Below, piece after piece: positions 47,736 through 59,694 of a stretch of DNA of 64,000 nt; the first letter of the stretch is position 1; each line of letters opens with the position of its first letter. The position numbers and the translations under genes are program-made. A model generated the notes under the pieces. It was not told where the DNA came from and did not search any database. It saw nothing but the letters and a program-made list of their open reading frames with translations. The stretch is from Henckelia pumila (lineage: Eukaryota; Streptophyta; Magnoliopsida; Lamiales; Gesneriaceae): positions 155,573,753-155,637,752 of the forward strand of contig NC_133123.1 in the NCBI RefSeq assembly GCF_033568475.1. Reading direction: 5' to 3'.

Positions 47736-50708
47736 CTACCAATAATCTTTACATGAACAAAAACCATTGTGGAAGTAGTGGAAGCGTCTGGTGTCACGAA
47801 CAACGATCTCTTGATTTATGATCCTTGAGGCAAACTTCATAAATTCATGACAGTCTCCACATATGCGAAGATTCTTGAATATTCTAATTTTTTCGCTTTT
47901 GACCTCTCTTGTAAGAGCAAAACCCAATGCCAACCTTTCACTATGATGAAAAAGGTTCTCTCTTTTTTCATTGTCTGGCACATTATGAAGCACATAATCC
48001 GTGTTTGGCACATAGCCTGCCACAGCGAGCCTCCGTCCCAACTCTTCCAACTTCCAATGGATATCCACTAGACATGGATGTGTTGCATCTTGAGATAAGA
48101 AAACATGAACTTGAGCATCAATCTCTACCCAGCTGCACCCAGGTTCTTTTTTTATGCCCTTACTGGACATGGATGCCCGAATCCGCGACACGTCATCCCA
48201 CATTCTTCTACTAGCATACAGATTAGATAGCAAGATGTAGTTTGAACCTGTTTCTGGATCAATTTGAAAAAGTTTCTCAGCAGCTCTTTCACCTAATTCG
48301 ACATTTCCATGGGCTCTACATGCCCCAAGAACATTCTCCCAGATCAAAGCATCTGGTGTTAGTTCCATACCATTAATGAGGCTTTCAACTTCATCGAATT
48401 TTCCTGCCCGACCAAACATATCCACCATACAAGCATAATGTTCAATACAGGGAGATGTTCCAAACAATTCTCTCATGGAGTAAAAATGTTTTTTTCCTTC
48501 TTCAACCAAACCCATGTGGCTGCATGCTGCAAGAATCCCAACAAAAGTGACCACATCAGGCAACACTTTTTCCTTCATCATTGTCCTGAATGCTTCAAGA
48601 GCCTTGTTGTCCTGTCCATGTTGAGAATATGCACATATAATTGTATTCCATATAACGGTGTCATCTGACTCAGTGTCATTAAACAAGGACTCGGCGGCGT
48701 CAATATGCCCACATTTCCCATACATATCAATCAATGCACTTGCTACAAACATGTCATCTGATTGACCAGCCTTAATGGCGAGAGAGTGTAACTGTCGGCC
48801 AATCTCAAGGCTTGCAATCTTAGAGGAACCATTCAAACAACTAGCAAGTGTGAATTCGTTCGGAGTAAAACCATCTCTCCGCATCTGATTGAAGCAGTGA
48901 ACACTTTTTTCACCTTGATTGGTCTGTGAATAACCAGAAATTAACACGGTCCAAGTGAAGACGTCTTTCTCATTTAATCTATTAAAAATAACCTCAACAT
49001 CTTCCATGCACCCACATTTGGCATACATGTCAATTAAAGCAGTTCCCACATATGCATCATCATCAAATCTATCTTTAATTACATGTGAATGCACTTGTTT
49101 CCCAAATTCAATATTCAAGAGGCTAGAACAAGACCTCAGAGTGCTAATGAATGAGTACAGGTTGGGCCTGTAACCTTCTGTAAGCATTTCCTTGAAAATT
49201 CTGTTTCCTTGATCAGAAGTTTTCTCATCATGGAATCCAGATAAAAGGGCATTCCAAGAAACTACATCCCATTTTGTCATTCTGTTAAAGATATGATACC
49301 CGTCATGAACTGATTGAAATTTCATATACATAGCAATCAATGCATTACTGACCAAATCATCATAATCAAAACCAAATTTGTGAGCACAAGCATGAATGCT
49401 TTTACCATATTTTAGGTCACCCAAATCAGAGGCCGTGTTGATAATACTGGCAAAGGTGAATTGATTGGGCCTCACACCAGAATGCCTCATCAAGATGAAC
49501 AATTTGGCTGCTTCTTCCTTTTGACCTTGTTGATCCAGGACACTGATCATAGAACTCCACGCGACTATATCAGGATCTTTGATCCTCTTGAACACTTTAA
49601 GGGCATCATTCACCAATCCACTTTTTGAGTACATATTAACCAGACTACAACTAACGAAATCATCAAGCTCACCCCCAACCCTGATAACCATTGAATGGAT
49701 GGCCCGTCCAACTCTAAAATTACTGGAGCAGGCAACTCCCTTCAAAATTATTGACAACGTGTGATTACTAAACCTCATTTCCAGTTCTGACATTTCGCAA
49801 AACAATTGTAAGACTGCCTCTCCATGCCCTGCCTGGGCATAACCGTTAAGCAAAGCATTCCACGACACAGCATTTTTCTCTGGCATCAAACTAAAAACAT
49901 CATCTGCATATTCAATCTCCCCACACTTGGAGTAAAGATCGATTAAAATTGAACCAACATAAACATCTGAAAGCCTACCAATTTTAACCACTTCTGCATG
50001 CAACTGTTTCCCAAGCTCCAAATCAGAAATCATTGAACAACCCTTCAAAACTGTCGCCAGAGTAAACTCATTTGGTCTCACATCCTCCCTCCTCATCTCA
50101 CAGAACAGTTCAACACTTTCCACACCATAACCTTGAGCTACAAAACCTGACATCAAAGCCGTCCAAGATACAACTTCTTTGGTTGGCATTTGCTCAAAGA
50201 CATTCCTTGAAAACTCCAAAGCCCCGCATTTTGCATAGAAATTAATCAGAGAAATCCATAAATGCATATCAGGCTCGGTGTCGCACCTAATGATGCGGCC
50301 ATGAATCGCTTTACCACCAGTCAAACACAACTCGTTCGAGCAATTTTTCAGCATTTCAGAATACCATACAATTGTAGCTTTAACACCTCTTCCAGAAAAG
50401 CAGCTCAAACTCGTAGCCCGATCAAATGAACGCTCCATACAAGAAGTCTGCTGTTCTTTAAACCCATTGACAAGTTCGAATCTTTTCCGGTTGTTATCAC
50501 CACTAAACCGACCATTAAGTGTTTCCGTAGTTCTTACAGCGGAAGCGCCAAGGAAAGAGCGAATGCGAAACGAACAAAATCGATTCTTTTCAGTCGGGCA
50601 TAGCGCCAAACACTTTCGGGGCAATGGATGCGCGGTTAAAAGAAAATCCTTGATAATAATATTTAAGGGAGGTTTGTGCATCGGTGAAGACGCGAAATCG
50701 TGTCCCAT
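47736..50708 (-). CDS. PPR protein, PLS-E-DYW subclass, 990 residues, intronless
   Basis: The frame runs from MGHDFASSPMHKPPL to the diagnostic C-terminus FCSCKDYW. It holds a long run of P, L and S pentatricopeptide repeats (for example LWISLINFYAKCGALEFSRN, VSWTALMSGFVAQGYGVESV), then E motifs with the PG box (EPGCSWVEIDAQVHVF) and a DYW deaminase-like domain with HSERLA and CGDCHEFMK, the expected zinc and active-site residues. Such proteins recognise one or a few RNA sites in mitochondria or chloroplasts and edit C to U. The basic N-terminal 60 residues could target an organelle. The exact orthologue is not clear to me, so I give no symbol and no site. The lack of introns is usual for the family. 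No breaks are seen. The Met at residue 11 is an alternative start. Confidence 0.95.
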   Translation of the reverse strand: MGHDFASSPMHKPPLNIIIKDFLLTAHPLPRKCLALCPTEKNRFCSFRIRSFLGASAVRTTETLNGRFSGDNNRKRFELVNGFKEQQTSCMERSFDRATSLSCFSGRGVKATIVWYSEMLKNCSNELCLTGGKAIHGRIIRCDTEPDMHLWISLINFYAKCGALEFSRNVFEQMPTKEVVSWTALMSGFVAQGYGVESVELFCEMRREDVRPNEFTLATVLKGCSMISDLELGKQLHAEVVKIGRLSDVYVGSILIDLYSKCGEIEYADDVFSLMPEKNAVSWNALLNGYAQAGHGEAVLQLFCEMSELEMRFSNHTLSIILKGVACSSNFRVGRAIHSMVIRVGGELDDFVSCSLVNMYSKSGLVNDALKVFKRIKDPDIVAWSSMISVLDQQGQKEEAAKLFILMRHSGVRPNQFTFASIINTASDLGDLKYGKSIHACAHKFGFDYDDLVSNALIAMYMKFQSVHDGYHIFNRMTKWDVVSWNALLSGFHDEKTSDQGNRIFKEMLTEGYRPNLYSFISTLRSCSSLLNIEFGKQVHSHVIKDRFDDDAYVGTALIDMYAKCGCMEDVEVIFNRLNEKDVFTWTVLISGYSQTNQGEKSVHCFNQMRRDGFTPNEFTLASCLNGSSKIASLEIGRQLHSLAIKAGQSDDMFVASALIDMYGKCGHIDAAESLFNDTESDDTVIWNTIICAYSQHGQDNKALEAFRTMMKEKVLPDVVTFVGILAACSHMGLVEEGKKHFYSMRELFGTSPCIEHYACMVDMFGRAGKFDEVESLINGMELTPDALIWENVLGACRAHGNVELGERAAEKLFQIDPETGSNYILLSNLYASRRMWDDVSRIRASMSSKGIKKEPGCSWVEIDAQVHVFLSQDATHPCLVDIHWKLEELGRRLAVAGYVPNTDYVLHNVPDNEKRENLFHHSERLALGFALTREVKSEKIRIFKNLRICGDCHEFMKFASRIINQEIVVRDTRRFHYFHNGFCSCKDYW

Positions 50709-51032
50709 TAAACTATAAAACCACCCTCTCGTGGTCGCAGAACTCTATACGGAGAATTGACAAGCCATCAAATACAGAAGTAATCGAAGATGGAAGCAAT
50801 TCAATTTTTAACACACTTCATTGCGAACTGCAATTTTTACATAATCAATATCTATGTAATCTTGTCTGTATAAATATGTTAAAATGTTGGGGAATTGGTC
50901 AATCTCTTTATTTTTCAATTTTGGTATATATTTATGGAGTAATACTCCGTAAGACGGTCACACGAATCTGTATGACGGACTCATTCGTAAGACGTTCTCA
51001 TTCGTGAGACCGATGGACCCTATACATATTTA
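50709..51032. other. Spacer between PPR gene and foldback element
   Basis: It probably contains the PPR promoter. A short phrase related to TCATTCGTAAGACG/TTCGTGAGACC is repeated near 50981-51010. No gene was recognised. Confidence 0.45.
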
Positions 51033-51042
51033 TAATAATTAG

Positions 51043-52599
51043 GAGTTAGTTGCACCAACTACCCCTGTGAAATATTGAAAACGCACATTTCTCCCCTGTG
51101 AAATTTTAATAAGCATCTTCAACTCTGACCTTTTAAAAAATTATCACACTCGCCCCTTCAGATAAGTGATTGTTGCGCGCGCCCCCCTCATGCGACTGTG
51201 CAAAGATTTTGATATTTTTTTTTGCACCAAATACCTCTGTGAAATATTAAAAATGCATATTTGACCCCCGTGAAAATAATTTTTAAATCTATTCAACCCA
51301 TAATACACAATTTTTAATAAAATCCAATTATAAATATTTAGCAAACATTTTTTGTTTTATTAATTTTTATTTTTTTATTTTAAATATTTTATCATTAATT
51401 AATTATTTTCTAAAAAATATTATTACATTATCCTGTTATCATTATTTTATTAAACTCAATTCGTATTTTCAACTTTTTCATTAAACATGCATTCATAAAC
51501 AAGTATTTAAATAATTTCAAAAACCAAAATATTGAACTAAACTGATAAGTTCAAACATATTGTTTTTTTTAATTTAGGATTATATATTATTGAACCAAAA
51601 TTTAAATTTTTCGAGAATCTATACTATTATATAAAAGTTGAGAGCATTAGAAAAACTACTTTTGGTGTGACATTAACACACCAAAATTTCTTTCCTATTT
51701 TGCCCTTCTATGGTGTAAATTTATACAAAACTTTTACACTAAAAAAAACTCAACCACCTTTAAAAAAATATGTATATATATATTATGTTGCACATGCAAC
51801 GCGTGTGCTGCGTCACTAGTATTCATTGCATAATTTGTAATAAATAATAAATAATAACATGCTTATATAATTCTAAATTGAAAAAGTAACATTCATGAAC
51901 TTATCATTTGGTTCAATATTTTGGTATTTTTAGATATTTAAATCCTTATTTATGAATCATGTTTAATAGAGAAGTTGAAAACACGAAGTGATTTGATAAA
52001 ATAATGATAACGAGATAAAGTAATAATTTATTAGAAATAAATTAATTAAAAATTTAAAATTTAAAATAAAAACAAATAAAATTAAAAATATTTGGTACTT
52101 ATCATTTTGATTTAATATTTTGGTACTTTTAGGTATTTAAATCTCGTTTATGAATGCATTTTTAATGGAGAAGTTGGAAACAAAAAAAAAGTTTAATAAA
52201 ATAATTATAACAAGATAAAATAATAATATTTTTTAGAAAACATTATATAATCATAATAAATTTAAAATTAAAAATAAAATTAATAAAACGAAAAATGTTT
52301 GCTAAATATTTTATAATTAGATTTTAATAAAAATTGTGTATTATAAGTTGAATAAATTTAAAAATTATTTTCACAAGGGTCAAATATGCATTTTTAATAT
52401 TTCACACGGGTATTTGGTGAAAAAAAATATCAAAATCTTTGCACCGTCGCATGAGGGGCGCGTGCGCAACAATCACTTATTTGAAATGGCGAGTGTGCTA
52501 ATTTTTTAAAAGGTCAGGGTTTAAGATGCCTATTAAAATTTCACAGGGGAGAAGTGTGCATTTTCAATATTTCACAGGGGTGTTTGGTGCAAATAACTC
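51043..52599. mobile_element. Foldback element with long inverted repeats (MULE-like), no transposase
   Basis: The left end GAGTTAGTTGCACCAACTAC and the right end pair as an inverted repeat for about 290 bp. Pairing continues more loosely further inward. The flanks carry TAATAATTAG on both sides (51033-51042 and 52600-52609), a 10 bp target duplication. Inside the right half a segment of about 200 bp (near 51896 and 52096) is tandemly duplicated. A 202 bp Helitron is nested at 51618-51819. No protein is encoded. Confidence 0.85.
51618..51819 (+). mobile_element. Tiny non-autonomous Helitron, 202 bp
   Basis: It starts TCTATACTATTATATAAAAG and ends with a hairpin (GCACATGC..GCGTGTGC) followed by CTAG. 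It lies between A (51617) and T (51820), the standard Helitron target. A GGTGTG...CACACC palindrome near 51666-51690 is shared with the larger Helitron at 16604-17916. Confidence 0.85.
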
Positions 52600-52609
52600 T
52601 AATAATTAG

Positions 52610-53414
52610 TAATACTTTTGGCATAAAATGTAATATTTTTTAATGAATAACTCATATAAGAGACTCGTCTAAAAAAATGACCTTTGAGACTGTCTCATAG
52701 GAGTTTTTATCATATTTAGGTACGGTTTCATACACAATATTATTAATCAATGTATAACTTATGTCATCTAATCTCGCGTTCTTCTCGTCGCATTATTTAT
52801 CCACCTATTAATTATTAATTTTACATCAAACAAATCATTAATAATTTATCTTATATCAATCAAATAATTGAATTTAAATTACTATATTACCCCTTATAAA
52901 TAATATTATTTATATTTTATTTAAATTTATAAGGACAAAATGGTCATTTAATATTTTTATATAAATTTAATCAATTAAATCAAATAAACTATAATCTATC
53001 TATCAAATCTAATATTATATTAACTATCATTATTTATTTATTCTTTATTACATTATATTACTTGTTTTTATATTATTTATCATATCTCTCAACCAAACGA
53101 TACCTTAATTATCAAAATTGCACTTTTTTCGTTTTTAGTTTAAAAAAAGCAGACTATAAACATGCAATGTGTATAACATATCTATAATAATATTAATATA
53201 TTAAAATTGAGGGGTTGATACGTTGATATAGCCAGTCAACTCTTATTTTTTATTTTAGTACATTTTTTTTTAGAGTCTTTTAGTACATATATAATTACCA
53301 AAAAAATGCAACTTTTTTTTGGTTTTCCGTTACAAAAAACGAACTATATAAACACACAACACATGCATCTAGTCTATTCTGTTATATTAAGTGTGAGGCC
53401 ACACAAAATTGGTA
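52610..53414. other. AT-rich DNA without recognisable genes
   Basis: Nothing is supported here except two weak Helitron-like 3' ends, discussed among the rejected items. Confidence 0.45.
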
Positions 53415-54454
53415 TGTTGAGAAATTTAGTTTTTGTATTTATAAAAGAAAGCCAAACTATAAACTGATATTCAAGAAATGATGACGTCAGCACTAAACTG
53501 AAATGCAAAGATAGATTCAGTCTACCTCGACTAAAACTCAGTTTACCTTGCTAAACTAAATTCATCAGTACATCTTTACTCAACTGATCATCTCAGAGAA
53601 TAAAGCAGTTTACCCTACTAAACTGAATCTATCAGCAGTCATGTTCAGTGTACCATTGCTCAACTGATTGCGCAAATGTATTTACAGATAAAGATAGTCC
53701 GTACTCTGAAACATCTGCAGAATATAGTTGTAACGCCCCGTTTTTATCTTAATTGAACTTATTTGAAATAACCGGAGATTTTATTATTCGAAGGCCGTTT
53801 TGATATTTGTCAGGGACCATTTTGCAATTTTGGAATTTCAAGGACTAAAATGCAAAAGTAGGAAATTGTTATAATATCTTCAACTTGAAGGGATTGACTA
53901 AGAGTGCGTTTGCTTTCTGTAGATTTTTTTTTTAAAAAAGTGCTTTTTTAAGTTAGCTTTTAAAAATGCTTTTTTAAGTAAAAGTTGTGTTGATTTCATG
54001 TTTGGATAAATTGATAAAAAACACTTTTTTAATTAAAAAAGGTGTTTGGATGCATATCATTAAAGTGCTTTTTATCTCATTAATTAATATATATATTATT
54101 TATATTATATTTCTAAACCAATCACAATCCAGCTACTTCTGCTATAGTTATTGACAACATAAAATAGAAAAGACGTGGTCGAACGTTTATCACTAGATAA
54201 CCAGAAAATGTTTTCTTCTTCTTGATGTTTTTGAACCACTCAAGATCTGCATACTGTTCGAATGTTTATCCCATTCTTCGTCTGTATACTATACGAGCTT
54301 TTTGTATAGAAAATATGGTGTAATCTATAAATCATTAAATTGATATCATAACAATAAAATATTGAAAATCTGATTAAAAAACATAAAAACAATGGTTAAT
54401 GTTTAGTTGTTTACATTCCAATGCATATAAATTATTTAAAGACTAACTTATATT

Positions 54455-55801
54455 TCAATGTCGGCCGATTGGAAGTGAATTTCTTATGTCATCTCTCACT
54501 TCTTTCATTTCATTAATATTTTCCTGGGTTGGCTCCTGCCATCTTGTACCTCTATCAGGGACATAATCATTTTCATCATCTTGCTCGATCTCTTGTAAAT
54601 CATCAATATTTTCGAGTTGCTCAAGAATATCTCCAGTCGCATCATATCGCCTTATGAAATTATGCAAAGCAAAACACGCCACTATAATTTTAAACTGAGT
54701 ATCCATAGAAAATGTGGGCATGTTTTGCAATACCTTCCATCCTGCCTTGCACACTCCAAATGTTCTTTCAATAACTGTCCTTAAACTAGAATGATGATAA
54801 TTAAATACTTCATTTCTTGATCTGAACTTTGGAGCCAATCGAAATTGAGGTAAATGATATCTAGTATCTTTATACGGTCCCATAAAACCTTTGAAAGTAG
54901 GATAACCAGCATCAACTAAATAATATTTACCTGCAAAAAATTGGATTCAGGGTCAAAATATTAATATAACAATAATTAACAAAAACCATTTGATATATAT
55001 TAGTATCAAACCTTCAGGTGGGATTGGAAAATGTAATTTTTCTCTTCGCAGGGCCTCTTTGAAGATTTTAGAATCATGAGCAGAACCTTCCCAACCAGCC
55101 CATATAAATGTAAAGCACATGTCAAAGTCACATACAGCCATAACATTTGTTGAAGTAAACCCTTTTCTTCCAATAAATTCTACTTGCTTGCTAGGCGGAA
55201 CACGAATGCATATGTGTGTGCCATCAATAGCTCCTATATAATCTTTAAAATAAGGCCAGTATCTTTTATCATTCTTAATATATTCAGAAACATTTATAAA
55301 TTTAGGATCAACGGGTTTGATGATATCTCTCGACAACTTCCATATGGAATGTAAAACACTATGAAAGTGTCTTGAAACAGTTTCACCTGAATGTTGAAAA
55401 CGCTCTTGAACATTCCTAACAGAAGCAGGTTGACCAATCATATACAAAAATAATCCCACTTTCTCATATATATCAACTCCTTTTGTTACCTTTAAGCTAT
55501 ATTTTTGGAGTAGATCATCACACAGTTTATAAAACACATGTTTTCTCATTCTAAACATTTCAAAACATCGTGTCTCATTGCCATTCAGTATCTCCGCCAC
55601 CCATTGAGAACCTGATAGCCACGATGTCCTACATTATTCTTTCACAATATATTTCAGAACATAATTCGTAACACCACACACTGATAATAAAACTATTCTT
55701 TTATTAGAGACAAGTGTATCTCTAATGGAATCAACGGAAAGTTCAGAATCACTTGATTCATCAGAGTCATCTGATACACCTGAACTTGAATTCTCAGACA
55801 T
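54455..55801 (-). pseudogene. Harbinger transposase (DDE_Tnp_4 / HARBI1-like), two exons, one in-frame stop
   Basis: The likely start is the ATG at 55801 (MSENSSSGVSDDSDESS). Exon 1 runs to 55012 and exon 2 is 54930-54455, with an 81 bp intron (CTGAAG|GTTTGA, TTGCAG|GTAAAT) that keeps the frame across [14 protein letters not shown]. The three catalytic residues are in GAIDGTH, GSAHDSKIF and [13 protein letters not shown]. Helical N-terminal sequence (CFEMFRMRKHVFYKLC) and VRNVQERFQHSGETVSRHF match the family's DNA-binding part. A single TAA near 55634 separates residues 1-55 from the rest; a Met downstream of it (near 55600) opens a still long protein that has all three catalytic residues. 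Confidence 0.9.
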
Positions 55802-56234
55802 CCTGTGAAAATGTATGAATAAAGATAAAATATAGAACACAAAACAAATTAAAATAAATGTTTAACATTCTTGCATGAAAAATTAAAACACACTGTGGAA
55901 TAAAGTTAACTCATCAACAAGAAAAACAAGTGCAAAATTCAAGTAGTTTTCCTAAAACCATAAATCATATCAATAACGCTTCAAATCATCTTTAGTGAAA
56001 GTTGATGCCCAACCAAGCTGCAGTTTTGGGTCCTTCAATCCGATAAATGTCTGTTTATTTTGCTTTTTCCCCAAAACTCTAGTAACTACGAAGAATTGCT
56101 CACTACCAACCACAATACCAGGCAATTACGAAGAACCTCCAGACAATTTTCAATGCTATATGGATCATCTTTTGGTGTTTCATATATAGACTTTTGAGTC
56201 TCAAATTCTTGGAGCACACGATCAAGTTGATTAG

Positions 56235-57071
56235 CTAACCTAGTGCCAATAGGACCTTTTTTTCCCCACTCTCGTTTCTCTTTCTCTTCCTTTGCTGTTT
56301 AGAGTTATCAACTCCCATTCTAGATTTTTCCATAATTTCCTGGTTTTCAACATTAACATAAGCATCACTTTGAAACTCTCCGTCTAACTCAAAATCCCAA
56401 TCATTTGTATCATCATTCAAATTATTATGAGCTGGTTCATCCTCTGATGGTGCTATTGCAGCATATCCAGATGCAATAGAACCTTTAAATATCTTTTCCA
56501 ATAAATCTAAATTCTTGGGTCCCCTCAACCGAAACTTTGCATACTCGGGATTCTCTTGTAAAGTGCGATGTAACACAAAATAAATCATAATAATTTGATA
56601 TGTAATTTTAAATGCATTATATAAATTACTTACCTTGAGCTTCTCCTCCCATCAACTATTATCAGCTTGAACGGTCATCTTGTTATGATCCCAACCAAGG
56701 CCTGTCTCATTATTTCCGATAAGTTGTGCCCACAATGCAAAATATTTTCTCATAGCATCCCATTTATTTTTGAATTGTTTCTGATTCAAAGAAATTCCTG
56801 TTCTCTCAAGAAATTTTGAAACTAAATTCGCATACCCCGTTTTGTTTAAATGCTTGGTAGGCTTATTGCCTGATTCAATTTCTTCCTCACAAATTTTTAA
56901 AAATATTTCGGTATTCTGATCACTCCAATCTGCCTTAGTACAATCTGCCTTAGTATTTCCATCAACAACTAATTTAGGGTCAACAACCTCAATCGTATAT
57001 CTAGGTAATTGGCTTGGATCCGATAATCTTCTTTTAGGAGCTAACTTCGAATTCATTCTATATTCAAACAT
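56235..57071 (-). pseudogene. Harbinger ORF1, Myb/SANT-like DNA-binding protein, two exons
   Basis: The N-terminal exon (57071 to about 56636) contains ADWSDQNTEIFLKICEEEIE, then KTGYANLVSKFLERTG and KNKWDAMRKYFALW, the trihelix/Myb_DNA-bind_3 fold of PIF/Harbinger partners and related plant proteins. A stop codon follows ADNS, just before the WEEKLK exon end (donor AAG|GTAAGT). The second exon (about 56555-56235) includes NPEYAKFRLRGPKNLDLLE and an acidic then basic tail. In the family this protein imports the transposase and binds the ends. Confidence 0.85.
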
Positions 57072-57189
57072 TTTGAATCATCATCAATGGACAATAAAAA
57101 CATAAAATCAACATAACCTGTGCACATGTTCAACCTATACACATCATCACTCCAATATGCCTTATCATTCCCATCATTAATTCATTACT

Positions 57190-57193
57190 CATT

Positions 57194-57243
<50 letters not shown>

Positions 57244-57408
57244 GCATATACATGACATTTACTGTACATATATAACACATTCAAAAAATATATATATAGT
57301 ACTGCATATACAAAACACAATATATATATAGTACTGCATATACATGACATTTACTGTACATATATAACACATTCAAAAAATATATATATAGTACTGCATA
57401 TACAAAAC

Positions 57409-57445
<37 letters not shown>

Positions 57446-57760
57446 GCATATACATGACATTTACTGTACATATATAACACATTCAAAAAATATATATATA
57501 GTACTGCATATACAAAACACAATATATATATATATATATATTTCACACATGTAACACAATATATATAGATAACACATTAATATAGTACTACACGATAGAT
57601 TCCTTTCAAAAAAAAGTACTCCACGATAGATATATAAATATATATATATATATCTATATAACACAAACGAAAAAATATATATACATCACCAAAATATTGT
57701 ACGTAACACCAAAATACTGTACGTACATATATATATATATAGATATATATAACACAAAAA
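57190..57760. repeat. TA microsatellite with a duplicated GTACTGCATATAC unit
   Basis: Long TA runs alternate with copies of a unit starting GTACTGCATATACATGACAT at 57239, 57331 and 57441 (spacing 92 and 110 bp, the difference lying in TA length). It sits between ORF1 and the 5' end of the Harbinger element. Frames across it are low-complexity Tyr/Ile strings and are not genes. Confidence 0.9.
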
Positions 57761-59694
57761 ATATATATATAACAAACGTTCACTTATCAATAAAATCATT
57801 CAACGGATTATTGCTAAAAAAATTGTACCAACAGTTTGATTACCTTGAAAAGAATGGAGGAGAAACAAGGGAGCAGAAAGTTGAGAGACGTTGACGGCTT
57901 GATGTTTTAGGTTAATGAAAAGCTAAAAAAAGCTCTAAATTTGGGCTTCTCAAAAAGCTCTATTTCTAGCTTAAAAAAGTGCTTTTTTAAGCACTAAAAG
58001 CCCACTCAAACACTTTGGTAATTAGAAAAGCACTTTTTTTTTTTTTTTTTATAAAAAAAGTGCTTTTTTAAGCTTGGTTTTTGAAATCAAACGGGCCCTA
58101 AGTCTTCATTCTTGCTTCCTCCTTCCTTCTCCACGCTATCTCCTCCATGGAAGAAACCCAACACGCCCCTTCAAGCTTTTGGGTCCCGACTTCTACTCGA
58201 TCCGTCTGACAGATTTTTAGTTTGAAGGTAGATTAACGATCCCGGCGACGAGGGCTTCGTTTTATCGTAAGTATTTCTTCGATCAGTTATACTTCAATTT
58301 TTGGATGTTTTTAGAATCGAATGAAATTCGGATATGTTGTTCTTGAGCTAAGAGAGATCGTATATTTGAAGTCGACTCGGAAAAAGAAAGTCGTTCGGAT
58401 TTGTTATGAATTTTTAGGCATTATTCGAAAATTGGGTTTTTGGGATTTGTTGGAATTGAATTGTTTTGTTGGATTATTGTTATTAAGAGTTGTATTGGAT
58501 CGATAGATTGCTGTCGGTGTTTTCGGTTGATCAGATTATAGCCGTTATGCCGCTGATTTGAGATTTCAGAATTTTAGAAGTTCGTTTGAGTTTGGAATTT
58601 GGGTTGAATGGGATTGTTTGTTATTGAATGTTTTGTTTCTCCGTACAGATTGGGTTGAAGAAGATTGAGTTCAGAGTTCGTGGAATCCAAATTGTCGGAA
58701 AATTGTTAGAGAGGTTTGGTATCAAGTTAATTCCTTTCGTTGAGTTTCGATTGAATGAATTCTTATTTGAATTCTTGTTATTTGTAGCTTGTCTGGATTT
58801 CAGCTACTTCGAATCAAAGAGAAGAGGTATAAGACGACTTTGGAATGGAATAGGACAATTAACTTGAATCCGGATTGATTCGAGTGTCCTAGAGGAAAAT
58901 CACATACTTGCATGTTTGAATGCTTACTTGAATTTATAATTGAAAATTATATTCGAATGCATGAGATTACATATGCATTCATATTGAACCATTGATTCGT
59001 TCTCAGATGGAAATAAACGATTTGGGGATTATAGTTGAGGGGCATTGGTAGTAGAGACGAACTCCAATGACCTGGATAACTCTCTATAATGTTCCAAAGT
59101 CTAGAGGACGCAAGGTATACCGCATTCACCTCGATTGGAAGAGTCGGTGAGTCATGGGAATATCTTGGCCTCGGGATCCCAATTTACAAGAAGAAATTCC
59201 TTTGATTATCTTGACAGAAAATTCTTGAACCTCAAGGACATGCATTGTATTTTATTGCATTACGAATGACATTGTTGTATATATATATCATGATTGGATA
59301 TATTACGTGGAAATATATGTTATGTCTCTTTTACTGGGAATTGTATTCTCACCGGATTATTCGGCTGTTATCTTTTCTTTGTATGTGTGTTTGGAAACAG
59401 GTGGGGCAGGATCAAGTCAGAAGATGCATGACTAGATCGAGTTGGAAGTGATAGGAGTGAGGCGCGGTTTAGAAGTTGAACATCGCATTCGAATTTGTTG
59501 TACTAGTTGTACTTTAATTTGGAAGAACTTAGATTAACTGCATGTTCTACTAGATTGATTATTGTACGACTCTAGAACTACCTTGTATAGTCTTGTATGT
59601 TGTTGGATTGATGATTTTTTAATGCATGTCGATTGAGTTGAGTTGGCATGTTTTGAGAGCAGCTTCTACTGCTTTCTTTGTTGCAGGGTGTGGC

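Larger units (their letters stand above)
53902..58098 (-). mobile_element. PIF/Harbinger DNA transposon, nearly complete
   Basis: The ends are GAGTGCGTTTG and CAAACGGGCCC, the family's GGG.CGTTTG-type inverted repeats, flanked by TAA on both sides (53899-53901 and 58099-58101), the expected 3 bp target duplication. The terminal zones carry many AAAAAAGTGCTTTTTTAAGC palindromic words. Both genes of the family, the DDE transposase and the Myb/SANT-like partner, are on the minus strand in the standard order. Each carries an in-frame stop, so it is probably no longer autonomous, but decay is slight. Confidence 0.93.

Noticed and set aside
53335-53373. Second weak Helitron 3' end (ACACATGCATCTAGT)
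   Set aside because: The hairpin is poor and a 5' start is missing.
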